DNA from: Phocaeicola fibrisolvens
GTDB taxonomy: Bacteria > Bacteroidota > Bacteroidia > Bacteroidales > Bacteroidaceae
DNA length: 64,000 nucleotides
Direction of reading: 5' to 3'
NCBI RefSeq assembly: GCF_025567125.1
Contig: NZ_JAOQJI010000001.1
Span: 1-64,000, forward strand
Positions 8,739 to 18,041 of this stretch are shown one piece after another. The position numbers and the translations under genes are program-made. How positions within the stretch are numbered: position 1 is the first letter of the stretch; the number at the start of each line of letters is the position of its first letter. The notes below the pieces were generated by a model. It ran no database searches. It was not told the DNA's origin and saw only the letters and a program-made list of their open reading frames with translations.

Positions 8739-10220
8739 TTATCTTCTTAATCGTGCTACGGGAATGTTCAGTTGCTGACGGTACTTGGCTACGGTACGCC
8801 GGGCAATGGGGTAGCCTTTTTCTTTCAGCATGTCGGCCAGTTCGTCGTCGGTGTAGGGCTTTTCCTTGTTTTCGCTGTCCACACATTCTTTCAGGATGCG
8901 CTTGATTTCGCGGACGGAAAGCTCTTCCCCGTTCTCGGTGGTATAGCCGTCGCTGAAGAAGAATTTCAGCGGATAGATGCCGTAGTTGGTCTGCACGTAC
9001 TTGCTGTTGCTCACACGTGAAATTGTGGAGATGTCCAGCTTGGTACGTTCGGCCACGTCTTTCAGAATCATCGGGCGGAGCAAGGATTCGTCGCCTTCCT
9101 CAAAGAATGGACGTTGCAGGTCGATGATGGCTTGCATGGTGCTGAGTAAGGTTTGCTGGCGTTGCTTCACCGCGTTGATGAATCCCTGTGCGGCGTCTAC
9201 TTTCTGCTTGAGGAACATCAGAGCATCTTTCGATTCCTTGCTCTGGTTCTGCTTGTTGCGGGTATGTTCGTCGAGCAGTTCCGTAAATTCCCGGCTCAGC
9301 CGCAGTTCCGGCACGTTCCGGTTGTTGAGGCTCAGGTGGATGGTGCCGTCGTCTTCCGTCTCCACCAGGAAGTCGGGGATAATCTGTTGCAGGTTTTTCC
9401 CGATGGCTTCTCCCATGGAGCTGCCCGGACGCGGGTTCAGCTTGGTTAGTTCAGCCGTAGCCGCATTATATTGTTCTTCAGTAATATTCAGTTTCTGAAT
9501 GATTTTCTCTTTGTTCTTGCGTGTGAAGTCGTCACAGCATTTTCCGATGATGTCCAGCTCAATCTGTTTCAGGGGGGAGTCTTCTTTCCGGCGAATCTGG
9601 ATGAGCAGGCATTCCTGCAGGCTTCTGGCGCCGATGCCGGCGGGGTCGAAGTCTTGGATGATGGAAAGCACGTGCTCCAGTTGCTCGGCAGTGGTGTAGA
9701 TGCCCTGGTAGATGGCCAGTTCATCGAGCAAGGTGTCGGTCGATTTGCGGAGCAGACCATCGTCATCGAGCGAGCCGATGAGGTATTCTCCCAGCTGTTT
9801 CTCTTCCGGCGTGAGGTGCTGCATGTCGAGCTGCTCTTTCAACGTTTCGTAGAAAGACACGTTGTCCGAAAACGGAATGTCTTCTGCCTGGTCTTCTTTC
9901 GAGCGGTTGTTTTCCTGCAGTTTATAGTCAGGGATATCGTCTTCCGTGCGGTAATCGCCCAGCGAGATATCCTCTCCCGTGTCGGTATTCGGTTCTCCGT
10001 CCTCGTCGGTGGTGTTGTAATCCTCGTTGAGGTCATCGGAAGTGTCGGGCGTTTCTTTCCCTTCTTCCAGTGCCGGATTGTCCAGCAACTCTGCGTGAAT
10101 CCGTTCTTCCAACTCCAGCGTAGGGAGTTCCAACAACTTGACAGCCAGTATCTGTTGCGGAGACAGGGTCTGTACCTGCTGTTGCGCTTGTGTTTGTACT
10201 TGACGTGAACTTTGTACCAT
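8739..10220 (-). CDS. rpoN: RNA polymerase sigma-54 factor
   Basis: Complete 493-residue sigma-54. It has the glutamine-rich region I with SPQQILAVKLLELPTLELEE (residues 19-38), an acidic region II (about 50-130), a core-binding domain, and the C-terminal RpoN box ARRTVAKYR (473-481). It directs polymerase to -24/-12 promoters and needs AAA+ activators, none of which is encoded here. It is the first gene of the operon running to ispG. No convincing sigma-54 promoter was seen in the window. Confidence 0.96.
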   Translation of the reverse strand: MVQSSRQVQTQAQQQVQTLSPQQILAVKLLELPTLELEERIHAELLDNPALEEGKETPDTSDDLNEDYNTTDEDGEPNTDTGEDISLGDYRTEDDIPDYKLQENNRSKEDQAEDIPFSDNVSFYETLKEQLDMQHLTPEEKQLGEYLIGSLDDDGLLRKSTDTLLDELAIYQGIYTTAEQLEHVLSIIQDFDPAGIGARSLQECLLIQIRRKEDSPLKQIELDIIGKCCDDFTRKNKEKIIQKLNITEEQYNAATAELTKLNPRPGSSMGEAIGKNLQQIIPDFLVETEDDGTIHLSLNNRNVPELRLSREFTELLDEHTRNKQNQSKESKDALMFLKQKVDAAQGFINAVKQRQQTLLSTMQAIIDLQRPFFEEGDESLLRPMILKDVAERTKLDISTISRVSNSKYVQTNYGIYPLKFFFSDGYTTENGEELSVREIKRILKECVDSENKEKPYTDDELADMLKEKGYPIARRTVAKYRQQLNIPVARLRR

Positions 10221-10249
10221 TTTTCTATTTAAATCTAATGAACTGCGTG

Positions 10250-10257
10250 CAAAAATA
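10250..10257 (-). promoter_or_regulatory. -7 element of the rpoN operon
   Basis: TATTTTTG on the minus strand matches TAnnTTTG, 30 bp before the rpoN start, predicting a leader of about 24 nt. No clear -33 element. Confidence 0.5.
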
Positions 10258-10294
10258 ATAATTTAAATGAACAACACAGCAAAAGGAAAATTTT

Positions 10295-11959
10295 TTAATA
10301 CTGGAAGCTGCTGCCTCCCAGGAACTCTCTCAACAGGGAAGTGGGCGGAAGTTCCTTATCCTGTACCGATACGAAATAGTTCAGGAACCGTAGCAGGCGG
10401 TAGGCTTCGGAGTATTCCGGACAGCGGTTAGGCACCTTCCGTAAGACAGGTTCCACATAGTCTTTCAGTACGGCCAGTTCGAAAAGCAGGGCCGAGTTGA
10501 ACATGGCGTCGGCATTTTCCTGATAGGGGAATATCCATTTCTCTTCTCCGGCTCTTACACTTGGCCAGCGGGCGATGGTCTCTTCTGCCGAGTAGTTACG
10601 GTACTTGTAGTCGCGGATGATGCGCCGCAGCAACCGGTTGTCGGTGGTCGGAATGTAGTTGTGGTTGTCGAGCAGGATGGTGGTCAGGGCCGATACGTAG
10701 ATTTTGTATTTATTCTCTGCCGGAATGTGCGAGGTCAGGGCCGGGTTCAAGGCATGAATACCTTCAATCACCAGAATGGTATGTTCGTCTATCCGGAGCT
10801 TCTTGCCGCTCATCTCCCGTTTGCCGGTCGTGAAGTTGTAACGGGGCAATTCCACCTCCTCTTCGTGGAGCAAGGCGGTGAGCTGTTTCTCAAAGAAAGG
10901 CAGGTCTACGGCATGGAGGGATTCAAAGTCGTGCTTCCCGTTCTCGTCCAGCGGAGTATCTTCACGGTTCACAAAATAGTCGTCCAGTGAGATGGGGTAG
11001 GGCTTGAGGCTGTTGGTCATGAGCTGAATGCTCAACCGCTTACTGAAGGTAGTCTTCCCGGAAGAGGATGGTCCGGAAATCAATACCAGTTTCACCCGTT
11101 TGCCGTCTTGGTTGCGGTGGGTGATTTCATCGGCTATCTGTGCGATTTTCTTTTCCTGCAAAGCTTCCGACACGTTAATCAGGTCGGTGGCATGCCCCTC
11201 GTTGCAAGCCACGTTTAAATCACCTACCGTACTGATGCCTAAAATCTGGTTCCAGCGGTGATATTCCTGAAAGACTTCCAGCATCTTTTCCTGTTTCACC
11301 ACCTCTTCCAGCTTGGTCGGGTTGGCACGATTGGGAATTCGCAGCAGCAGTCCGTCATAGTATTTCACGATGTCGAACAGCCGGATGTATCCGGTGCTGG
11401 GGACCAGACTGCTGTAGTAACAATCCACGGTATCCCCCAGACGGTAGTAGTAAGAGTAGAGCTGCCCGTAGGTGTCGAGCAGACGGGCTTTGTCTCCCAT
11501 GCCCCGTTCTTCAAACAGGCGGACCACTTCGTCGGTGTGACTTTCCGTACGTACGTAGGGAATGTCGGCCGCAATGATTTCCTGCATCTTCTGCTTGATG
11601 CGCTGCACGTCGTCCAGTCCGATGGTGCGGTCGATGTGGAGCTTGCAGAAATAGCCTTTCGAAATGGGGTGCTCCAAGGAAATACTTCCCTGAGGATAAA
11701 GTTCTTCCACTGCTTTGACCAGGATGAAAAACAGCGAACGGACGTAGGTCCGCATGCCCGACGGATTGGTGATGTCCAGAAATTCCACGTCTTTGTTGTA
11801 GTACACCCGGAAGTCGAGACTTTCTACTTTGTTGTTGACTTTGGCACTGACCGGACCGTAAGGCATGGACAGATTAAAACCGTTATAAATATCCAAAAGT
11901 GAGCATCCCTCAGGGAAATCTTTTGTTAAATTATTATTTTTGCAATATATTTGTAGCAT
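10295..11959 (-). CDS. Nucleoside kinase with N-terminal TGS/threonyl-tRNA-synthetase-like region
   Basis: A 554-residue protein common in Bacteroidetes. The N-terminus (about residues 1-60) looks like a TGS domain and about 60-240 resembles the second additional domain of threonyl-tRNA synthetase. About residues 285-500 form a uridine kinase/phosphoribulokinase-type P-loop domain with Walker A GPSSSGKT (296-303). The kinase domain should phosphorylate a nucleoside such as uridine. The function of the synthetase-like part is unknown to me. It is transcribed alone, 74 bp upstream of rpoN. Its 5-prime end overlaps the divergent nptA-type promoter. Confidence 0.85.
   Translation of the reverse strand: MLQIYCKNNNLTKDFPEGCSLLDIYNGFNLSMPYGPVSAKVNNKVESLDFRVYYNKDVEFLDITNPSGMRTYVRSLFFILVKAVEELYPQGSISLEHPISKGYFCKLHIDRTIGLDDVQRIKQKMQEIIAADIPYVRTESHTDEVVRLFEERGMGDKARLLDTYGQLYSYYYRLGDTVDCYYSSLVPSTGYIRLFDIVKYYDGLLLRIPNRANPTKLEEVVKQEKMLEVFQEYHRWNQILGISTVGDLNVACNEGHATDLINVSEALQEKKIAQIADEITHRNQDGKRVKLVLISGPSSSGKTTFSKRLSIQLMTNSLKPYPISLDDYFVNREDTPLDENGKHDFESLHAVDLPFFEKQLTALLHEEEVELPRYNFTTGKREMSGKKLRIDEHTILVIEGIHALNPALTSHIPAENKYKIYVSALTTILLDNHNYIPTTDNRLLRRIIRDYKYRNYSAEETIARWPSVRAGEEKWIFPYQENADAMFNSALLFELAVLKDYVEPVLRKVPNRCPEYSEAYRLLRFLNYFVSVQDKELPPTSLLREFLGGSSFQY
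11923..11953 (+). promoter_or_regulatory. Promoter of the Na/Pi cotransporter gene
   Basis: A TTG at 11923-11925, a 20-bp spacer and TATATTTG at 11946-11953 form a good -33/-7 pair. It lies inside the 5-prime end of the divergent kinase gene and predicts a leader of about 90 nt. Confidence 0.55.
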
Positions 11960-12049
11960 AAATGTAATATGTGTTACTAACCTTGTGAATAGGCAGTTAA
12001 TTTACTCATTAAACAATTAAAAGCCTCTTTCCTATTTAACTAATTACAA

Positions 12050-13744
12050 ATGGAATATTCTTTTTATGATTTTTTAGCGCTTCTCGGCTCGTTGGCGCTC
12101 TTCCTTTATGGAATGAAAATCATGAGTGAGGGACTTCAGAAGTTTGCGGGCGACCGACTTCGTAGTATTTTAACCGCAATGACTACGAACCGTGTCACTG
12201 GAGTTCTGACCGGAATGCTGATCACTGCCTTGATTCAGTCGTCGTCTGCCACTACCGTGATGGTGGTCAGTTTCGTAAACGCCGGTTTGTTGACACTCTC
12301 TCAGTCTATCGGGGTGATTATGGGAGCCAATATCGGAACCACCGTGACAGCGTGGATTATTTCGGCTCTCGGCTTTAAGGTAGACATTTCCGCTTTCTCC
12401 CTGCCGCTTCTGGCCATCGGTATTCCTTTACTTTTTTCGCAGAAAAGTACCCGCAAATCTATCGGGGAATTTATCTTCGGTTTCGCTTTCTTGTTCATGG
12501 GCTTGAACTTGCTGAAGACCAATGCACCCGACTTGAGTCAGAATCCGGACATGCTGGCCTTTGTGCAGAACTATACGGATATGGGATTCCTTTCCGTGCT
12601 GTTGTTTGTCTTCATCGGTACGATATTGACCATGATTGTGCAGGCTTCGGCGGCTACGATGGCGATTACGTTGATTATGTGTGCCAACGGCTGGATTAGT
12701 TTTGAGCTGGGAGCGGCCTTGGTGCTGGGTGAAAACATCGGAACCACGATTACGGCCAACCTGGCGGCCCTGACGGCCAATACGCAGGCGCGGCGGGCGG
12801 CTATGGCGCACTTGATGTTCAACGTGTTTGGGGTTATCTGGGTATTGATTTTGTTCAAGCCTTTCCTGGCGATGGTAGACTGGATTATTTCCGATTTCAT
12901 GAATGTGAGTGAGGCGGACGGAGTGGCTGTTTCCTTCAAACTCTCGGCTTTCCATACTTGTTTCAATGTGTGCAACGTCTTGATTCTGATATGGTTCGTA
13001 CACTTCATTGAAAAGACGGTGTGCAAGATTATCCCGCAGAAGGAACAGGAGGAAGAATATCGCTTGCAGTTCATCACCGGCGGTATGCTTTCTACGGCAG
13101 AATTGTCCATCTTGCAGGCCCGGAAAGAAATCAACTTGTTTGCCGAACGTATCCAGCGCATGTTCCGCATGGTGCGCGATTTGCTTCATACCGAGAATGA
13201 GAATGATTTCAACAAGCTGTTCAGCCGGGTGGAGAAATACGAAAACATCAGTGACAACATGGAACTGGAGATAGCCAACTACCTGACACAAGTGTCCGAA
13301 GGCCGTTTGAGTTCGGAAAGTAAACTGCAAATCCGGGGAATGCTCCGTGAGGTGACAGAGATAGAAAGCATCGGTGACAGCTGTTACAACTTGGCCCGCA
13401 CGATTAACCGGAAGCGCCGGGGGAACGAAGATTTCACGAAAGCACAATATGAGCACATCGCGCAGATGTTCCAGCTGACGGACAATGCCTTGATACAGAT
13501 GCTGGATTTGGTGAGAGATACCCATCAGCAGGTGGATGTGAACAAGTCGTTCAACATTGAGACGGAAATCAATAACTATCGGAACCAGTTGAAGAACCAG
13601 AATGTGATTGATGTCAACGAAAAGAAATACGATTACCAGATGGGGGTACACTATATGGATATTATTGCCGAATGTGAGAAACTGGGCGACTATGTGGTGA
13701 ATGTGGTAGAGGCCCATCGGGACGTGAAGGAAAAGAAGGCTTGA
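12050..13744 (+). CDS. Na+/phosphate cotransporter (NptA/PhoU-domain type)
   Basis: A 564-residue inner-membrane transporter. Two copies of the Na/Pi-cotransporter repeat are visible: QSSSATTVMVVSFVNAG (about residues 64-80) and QASAATMAITL (about 198-208). These lie within eight or nine membrane segments spanning residues 1-320. The last 210 residues are a soluble helical PhoU-like domain. It imports phosphate with sodium; the PhoU part probably regulates uptake. It is monocistronic, ending at the terminator at 13770. Confidence 0.9.
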   Translation: MEYSFYDFLALLGSLALFLYGMKIMSEGLQKFAGDRLRSILTAMTTNRVTGVLTGMLITALIQSSSATTVMVVSFVNAGLLTLSQSIGVIMGANIGTTVTAWIISALGFKVDISAFSLPLLAIGIPLLFSQKSTRKSIGEFIFGFAFLFMGLNLLKTNAPDLSQNPDMLAFVQNYTDMGFLSVLLFVFIGTILTMIVQASAATMAITLIMCANGWISFELGAALVLGENIGTTITANLAALTANTQARRAAMAHLMFNVFGVIWVLILFKPFLAMVDWIISDFMNVSEADGVAVSFKLSAFHTCFNVCNVLILIWFVHFIEKTVCKIIPQKEQEEEYRLQFITGGMLSTAELSILQARKEINLFAERIQRMFRMVRDLLHTENENDFNKLFSRVEKYENISDNMELEIANYLTQVSEGRLSSESKLQIRGMLREVTEIESIGDSCYNLARTINRKRRGNEDFTKAQYEHIAQMFQLTDNALIQMLDLVRDTHQQVDVNKSFNIETEINNYRNQLKNQNVIDVNEKKYDYQMGVHYMDIIAECEKLGDYVVNVVEAHRDVKEKKA

Positions 13745-13769
13745 GAAAGAAGCCCGGATATATAAGAAT

Positions 13770-13819
13770 CTCATCCCCGCTACAGACGGTATACGTCGGT
13801 GGCGGGGATGAGGCTTTTT
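13770..13819 (+). terminator. Rho-independent terminator of the cotransporter gene
   Basis: An 11-bp stem CTCATCCCCGC (13770-13780) with its complement at 13802-13812 is followed by five T residues at 13815-13819. The loop holds a second small GACG/CGTC hairpin. Confidence 0.8.
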
Positions 13820-13825
13820 AGGGGG

Positions 13826-15604
13826 TTATTCGGCAATTTCCACCCGGTTTACTTTCTCCAACAGGAAGCGGTTCTGGTTCCAGTGGAAAGGCTTGTAGTC
13901 GGTATTGGTGTGGATACGGTTGCGTTTGAAGACCAGTCCGTCTACCGACTTGGCATAGAGAATGGGCAGGTCGAAGGTCTCAAATTCGTTGTCCGTAATC
14001 TGGATGGCTCCCGGTTTTCCTCCGTGGAAATACTTCACCTGATGTGCCAAATCGGGGATTTCCGGATAAATGGAAATCACGGCATTGGTAAACTGGAACA
14101 TGTTGGTCAGGGCGTTCACAAACCGGTTGTGACGGATAATTACTTCGCGGCAGGCTCCTGTCTCATACCAGCCGTTGCAATCGCCGCACAGCAGGATCGC
14201 GGTTCCAGAGCTATGGTCAAATAGATTGTGTTCCACCACAGTCTTTCGGGGCGTGCTGAACAGAGAACCTCTGGCACGGTTGTTCCGGATGGTGTTGTGG
14301 GCAAAATACACTTCGGGTGTCCAGGTCAGGTTCTCAATGCCAAAGGCTTCCTGGTCGTTCAGTTCCTCGGGCAATGGTTGCTGGAAACGGATACGGAACT
14401 CCTTGGCGCCATGAGCGGTCGGCTGGTCCTGCGCCGTGATACTTTCGATGCGGTTGGTTCCGTCCAGCAGTTCCATGGTTTGTGAACGGATGAACTGTAC
14501 TTCGTCGCCGGCAAATCCCCAGTCGAATCCCCAGGCTTGTTCGTGCATATAGCGTGCCAGAAGCGTGTGGTCGTCCACTCGTTTTGTCACTTTCAGGTAA
14601 GTGCCATGCACGTTGATGGCATCGTCCATCATCCCTTCATATACTCCGTTCACCGATACGATTTCGCCTTTGCATTGCGAGAAATGAGTAGCGTCGGCCT
14701 GTGTCGTAAAATAGCGCGGGTCATTGTCCCCTTTCAGACAGACACTGAAACCGTCCATGTAGATACTGTCGCAAAGCTGTGCCAGCAGCCCCATGCCCTG
14801 TGCGTAGTGCACCTGGATATTTTTCAGGGTGGTGTGCGTGTTATGCGACAAGAAGATGCCCGGAGTAGGGCGGTCCCAGGAACGCATGGCTACCACCGTA
14901 CCTTCGGGAAGTCGCTTGTCCTTCCATCGGGGCGCATACACCAGTCCCTCGCCCGCCTTGACGCAACCTTTGGTGGGGCAGCCTATGTCGCTGGTATTAT
15001 ATACAATGTGGTGGTTTTTCGCTTCAAAGGCGATGCCCGACATCGGGCGCAAGGTCCATCCGTCACCGTAAGTCTCAAAGATGGAGTCTTTGGTTAGGCG
15101 GTATTTCACCCACGAAGCGGGGCGGAAGGTGATGCCTTTGTCGCCTTCATTTTTCACAATCTGTACCTGGGCAATGTGCGGGTTTTCAAAATCGATGCTG
15201 AAGTCTTTCAACGTACAGTTTGTGCTGCGTAGCAAGGAAAGCGGAATCATCTGTCCGTGGAAGATAAATTTTGCTCCGTTTCCTTCCAGTGTGACGGATT
15301 GCAGGTCTTCCAGTGCCAGGCCCACCTTCTTGGGGTTGGTTTGGTCGTGGTTGGAAATATAATATGTGCGTTCTGCCGCTTCTTCTGGATAGAAGTGATA
15401 CGTTCCACTTTGGAAGCGTAATATCAGTGTCTCGCCTTTCTTGGCCTCTTTTTTGATTTTTGCCAACGCTCTTTCCATGCGGGCCGCCATGTTGCTTTTC
15501 TTCCCGGGAGTAATGCCGAACCGGGCCATGTTATACACTTGCTGGGCAGATAGGGGCAGGCAGAGGGCCGTGGCCAGCAGCAGGCATCCTAGTTTTATTC
15601 TCAT
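13826..15604 (-). CDS. GH110 exo-alpha-1,3-galactosidase, exported
   Basis: A 592-residue protein with a signal peptide (about residues 1-20, ending LSAQ) and a right-handed parallel beta-helix. The combination ADATHFSQCKG and YEGMMDDAINVHG (roughly residues 305-345) is the hallmark of family GH110, whose Bacteroides members remove terminal alpha-1,3-galactose from blood group B or linear B structures. It acts in the periplasm or at the cell surface. It stands alone, with no SusCD pair adjacent. Whether it is the branched-only (A) or broad (B) subfamily cannot be decided by eye. Confidence 0.85.
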   Translation of the reverse strand: MRIKLGCLLLATALCLPLSAQQVYNMARFGITPGKKSNMAARMERALAKIKKEAKKGETLILRFQSGTYHFYPEEAAERTYYISNHDQTNPKKVGLALEDLQSVTLEGNGAKFIFHGQMIPLSLLRSTNCTLKDFSIDFENPHIAQVQIVKNEGDKGITFRPASWVKYRLTKDSIFETYGDGWTLRPMSGIAFEAKNHHIVYNTSDIGCPTKGCVKAGEGLVYAPRWKDKRLPEGTVVAMRSWDRPTPGIFLSHNTHTTLKNIQVHYAQGMGLLAQLCDSIYMDGFSVCLKGDNDPRYFTTQADATHFSQCKGEIVSVNGVYEGMMDDAINVHGTYLKVTKRVDDHTLLARYMHEQAWGFDWGFAGDEVQFIRSQTMELLDGTNRIESITAQDQPTAHGAKEFRIRFQQPLPEELNDQEAFGIENLTWTPEVYFAHNTIRNNRARGSLFSTPRKTVVEHNLFDHSSGTAILLCGDCNGWYETGACREVIIRHNRFVNALTNMFQFTNAVISIYPEIPDLAHQVKYFHGGKPGAIQITDNEFETFDLPILYAKSVDGLVFKRNRIHTNTDYKPFHWNQNRFLLEKVNRVEIAE

Positions 15605-15657
15605 AGTCGTAATGATTTTAAGGTAAGATTTGTTTTTATAGGAAGTCTTTTATAAGA

Positions 15658-15698
15658 AATCCCCCGCTTCATCTCATTGTAAGACAAAGCGAGGGATT
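15658..15698 (-). terminator. Terminator of the FKBP operon
   Basis: The 12-bp arms AATCCCCCGCTT (15658-15669) and AAGCGAGGGATT (15687-15698) pair with one wobble. They lie just downstream of the FKBP gene on the minus strand. The following T-run is weak. Confidence 0.55.
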
Positions 15699-15722
15699 CA
15701 GATTCAGTATATCTTTTTGAGA

Positions 15723-16577
15723 TTATTTCTCGATGTCTACCAGTTCAACTTCGAAAATCAGGGTAGAGAACGGTTTGATCTTGCCAGCTTCCTGTGCACC
15801 GTATCCCAGTTCCTGCGGAATGTACAATTCCCATTTAGAACCTACCGGCATCATTTTCAGTGCTTCTGTCCATCCTGGAATGACACGGTTAACAGCCAAT
15901 GTGATAGGTTCTTTAGAACTATCGAACTCAGTACCGTCAATCATGGTTCCTTTGTAATTCACTTTTACGCGTGAAGTATCGGCTGGAATGGCACCTGTAC
16001 CTTTGGTGATAATTTTATACTGCAAACCGCTGGCTGTAGTCTGAATACCTTCTTTTGTTTTGTTCTTAGCCAGGAATTCTTCGTTCTGTTTTTTGTAGTC
16101 TGCATATTTAGCTTCCAAAGCTTTTGATTTGATCAATTCAGCTTTCAGACGTACGTATGTAGCAGCAGAATCTACAGGAACCAAGCCTTGTTTCTTTACG
16201 GTAGCAATAAATCCAGCCAGGAAATTTTCCTTGCTCAGTGACTGGGTAGAGTCCTGTCCGAAAATCTGACGGTTATTGTAGTCAAACATGTCACCGCTGA
16301 TTTGCTGGCCAATCTGCATACCTGCCAGGTAAGCTTTCTGTTTGGCATCAGTTTCCTTGCAGCCTTGTTCCAGACCTTTGATGAAGTCGGCTACGTATGC
16401 TGAGTCAACACCCAGACGACCTTGTACATATTCCATTAAACCCTGAGTGTTGGTTACACCCATCATATAAGACAAAGAATCTACGTCGCTCTTCAGGTTT
16501 GCTTTCGGGCCCTGTGCTGTACATGATGCCAGGCTGGCTGCAGCGGCAAGCATCATAAAAAATGTACCTTTTTTCAT
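15723..16577 (-). CDS. FKBP-type peptidyl-prolyl isomerase, lipoprotein
   Basis: A 284-residue MIP/FkpA-like protein. The lipobox SLASC (Cys19) makes it a membrane-anchored envelope lipoprotein. An FKBP_N dimerisation region (about residues 30-170) precedes a catalytic FKBP domain (about 185-282) with VNYKGTMIDGTEFDSS and VIPGWTEALKMMPVGSKW. It catalyses proline isomerisation or acts as a periplasmic chaperone. It follows a second FKBP gene by 12 bp, and the two domains are clearly paralogous. Confidence 0.92.
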   Translation of the reverse strand: MKKGTFFMMLAAAASLASCTAQGPKANLKSDVDSLSYMMGVTNTQGLMEYVQGRLGVDSAYVADFIKGLEQGCKETDAKQKAYLAGMQIGQQISGDMFDYNNRQIFGQDSTQSLSKENFLAGFIATVKKQGLVPVDSAATYVRLKAELIKSKALEAKYADYKKQNEEFLAKNKTKEGIQTTASGLQYKIITKGTGAIPADTSRVKVNYKGTMIDGTEFDSSKEPITLAVNRVIPGWTEALKMMPVGSKWELYIPQELGYGAQEAGKIKPFSTLIFEVELVDIEK

Positions 16578-16589
16578 TTGCTTCGTTAT

Positions 16590-17174
16590 TTATAATACTT
16601 CAATTAATTCTACTTCAAAAATCAGGGTGCTGTGAGGCGGAATCATTTCGCCGGCTCCTTGTGCACCGTAAGCCAGTTCCGACGGGATATAGAGTTTCCA
16701 CTTGGCACCTTCCGACATTAGCTGCAATGCTTCTACCCAACCTTTGATGACCTGGTTTACACCGAATACGGCCGGTTCACCACGTTTGATGGAGCTGTCG
16801 AACAGCGTTCCGTCAATCAGCGTACCTTCGTAGTGACAGCGTACGCGGTCGGTAGCTTTCGGCTTCTTGCCGTTGCCTTCCTTGATTACTTCATACTGCA
16901 ATCCGCTAGGCAGGGTGACTACATTCGGGTTTTTCTTGTTTTCTTCCAGGAATGCTTTTCCTTTTGCTATGTTTTCTGCGTTGGTCTTCTCTTCCAGTTC
17001 CATGAAGAATTTGTTCACGATTTCACGTGCTTCTGTATGAGAGATAGCAGTCTGATTTCCTTCCAATACGTCTTTGATAGCCTGTGCGAAGTCATTTACA
17101 TCGATGGAGCGAGCGCCCATGCTGAACAGGTTTTGGCCAATCCCCAGACCAATGGCGTAACTAAATTTATCCAT
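16590..17174 (-). CDS. FKBP-type peptidyl-prolyl isomerase without signal peptide
   Basis: A 194-residue protein with an FKBP_N-like helical part (residues 1-90) and a catalytic domain (about 100-194) showing CHYEGTLIDGTLFDSS and VIKGWVEALQLMSEGAKW. It begins MDKFSYAIGLGIGQN with no export signal, so it is probably cytoplasmic, unlike the lipoprotein paralogue encoded next. First gene of the two-gene operon. Confidence 0.92.
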   Translation of the reverse strand: MDKFSYAIGLGIGQNLFSMGARSIDVNDFAQAIKDVLEGNQTAISHTEAREIVNKFFMELEEKTNAENIAKGKAFLEENKKNPNVVTLPSGLQYEVIKEGNGKKPKATDRVRCHYEGTLIDGTLFDSSIKRGEPAVFGVNQVIKGWVEALQLMSEGAKWKLYIPSELAYGAQGAGEMIPPHSTLIFEVELIEVL

Positions 17175-17211
17175 AAATAAATCTTGTATTAAAATGTGAA
17201 TTAACGGGGAG

Positions 17212-17219
17212 CAAAGGTA
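17212..17219 (-). promoter_or_regulatory. -7 element of the FKBP operon
   Basis: TACCTTTG on the minus strand, 38 bp upstream of the FKBP start, matches TAnnTTTG exactly. No TTG lies at the right distance for -33. Confidence 0.55.
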
Positions 17220-17263
17220 TCTTTTTTCTGTGAATATGAGGAATTTTGATTGATAAATTTTCT

Positions 17264-17271
17264 TATTTTTG
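17264..17271 (+). promoter_or_regulatory. -7 element of the sirtuin gene
   Basis: TATTTTTG, about 50 bp before the chosen sirtuin start, matches TAnnTTTG. It is back-to-back with the FKBP promoter. A TTTG at 17245-17248 is closer than the usual -33 spacing. Confidence 0.4.
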
Positions 17272-17321
17272 GCGAGTGAACACGTTTCTAAATCATGTAT
17301 CTAAAAAAGGAGGAGAAGAAT

Positions 17322-18029
17322 ATGAAGAATCTGGTTGTATTGACAGGGGCCGGCATGAGTGCGGAAAGCGGCATCAGTACGTTCCGCGATGCAGGAGGAT
17401 TGTGGGACCAGTATCCAGTGGAACAGGTAGCCACTCCAGAAGGGTATGCGGCTAATCCGGAACTGGTTATCAATTTCTATAATGAACGCCGTAAGCAGTT
17501 GCTGGAAGTGAAGCCGAACCGAGGTCATGAATTACTGGCTGAACTGGAGAAAAATTTTCATGTGACCATCATTACGCAGAATGTGGACAATTTGCACGAG
17601 CGGGCCGGTAGTCATGAGGTGATTCACCTGCACGGCGAGCTGACTAAGGTGACTTCCAGTTACCAGCCCAACAATCCGCGTTATATCAAGGAACTTCGTC
17701 CGGAAGAATACGAAGTGAAGATGGGCGATAAGGCAGCCGACGGTTCTCAGTTACGGCCTTTCATCGTTTGGTTCGGTGAGGCAGTACCTATGATTGAAAC
17801 GGCTGTTGAGTATGTGGAAAAGGCTGATATCTTTGTCATTATCGGGACTTCCCTGAATGTATATCCAGCGGCAGGTCTGCTGAATTACGTGCGCGATGGA
17901 GTGCCGGTTTATTTGATTGATCCCAAAGAAGTGCGCATCGTTTCCGGACGTCCGGTACATGTCATCCGCAAGGGAGCTTCCGAAGGAATGGAAGAATTAA
18001 AAAAAATGTTATTGAAAGAAGCGGAGTAA
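17322..18029 (+). CDS. cobB: Sir2-family NAD-dependent protein deacylase lacking zinc cysteines
   Basis: A 235-residue sirtuin with GAGMSAESGIS (NAD site), TQNVDNLHERAG, the catalytic His in HLHGEL and GTSLNVYPA. The FYNERRKQL stretch matches the Tyr and Arg of CobB/SIRT5-type enzymes, which take succinyl- as well as acetyl-lysine. The protein has no cysteine at all, so the usual Zn(Cys)4 module is absent. The start at 17322 is chosen because AAGGAGGAG lies just before it, a rare strong Shine-Dalgarno sequence for this group; an in-frame ATG at 17295 would add nine residues. Single gene, 71 bp before rubredoxin. Confidence 0.92.
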   Translation: MKNLVVLTGAGMSAESGISTFRDAGGLWDQYPVEQVATPEGYAANPELVINFYNERRKQLLEVKPNRGHELLAELEKNFHVTIITQNVDNLHERAGSHEVIHLHGELTKVTSSYQPNNPRYIKELRPEEYEVKMGDKAADGSQLRPFIVWFGEAVPMIETAVEYVEKADIFVIIGTSLNVYPAAGLLNYVRDGVPVYLIDPKEVRIVSGRPVHVIRKGASEGMEELKKMLLKEAE

Positions 18030-18041
18030 ACAAATTCTTTC

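Noticed and set aside
8739..10220. Sigma-54 promoters near rpoN or elsewhere
   Set aside because: No stretch matching TGGCAC-N5-TTGC closely was found by eye in the intergenic regions.
12428..13774. A 448-codon frame opposite the Na/Pi cotransporter
   Set aside because: His- and Gln-rich shadow of a conserved gene on the other strand; no promoter or family motif.
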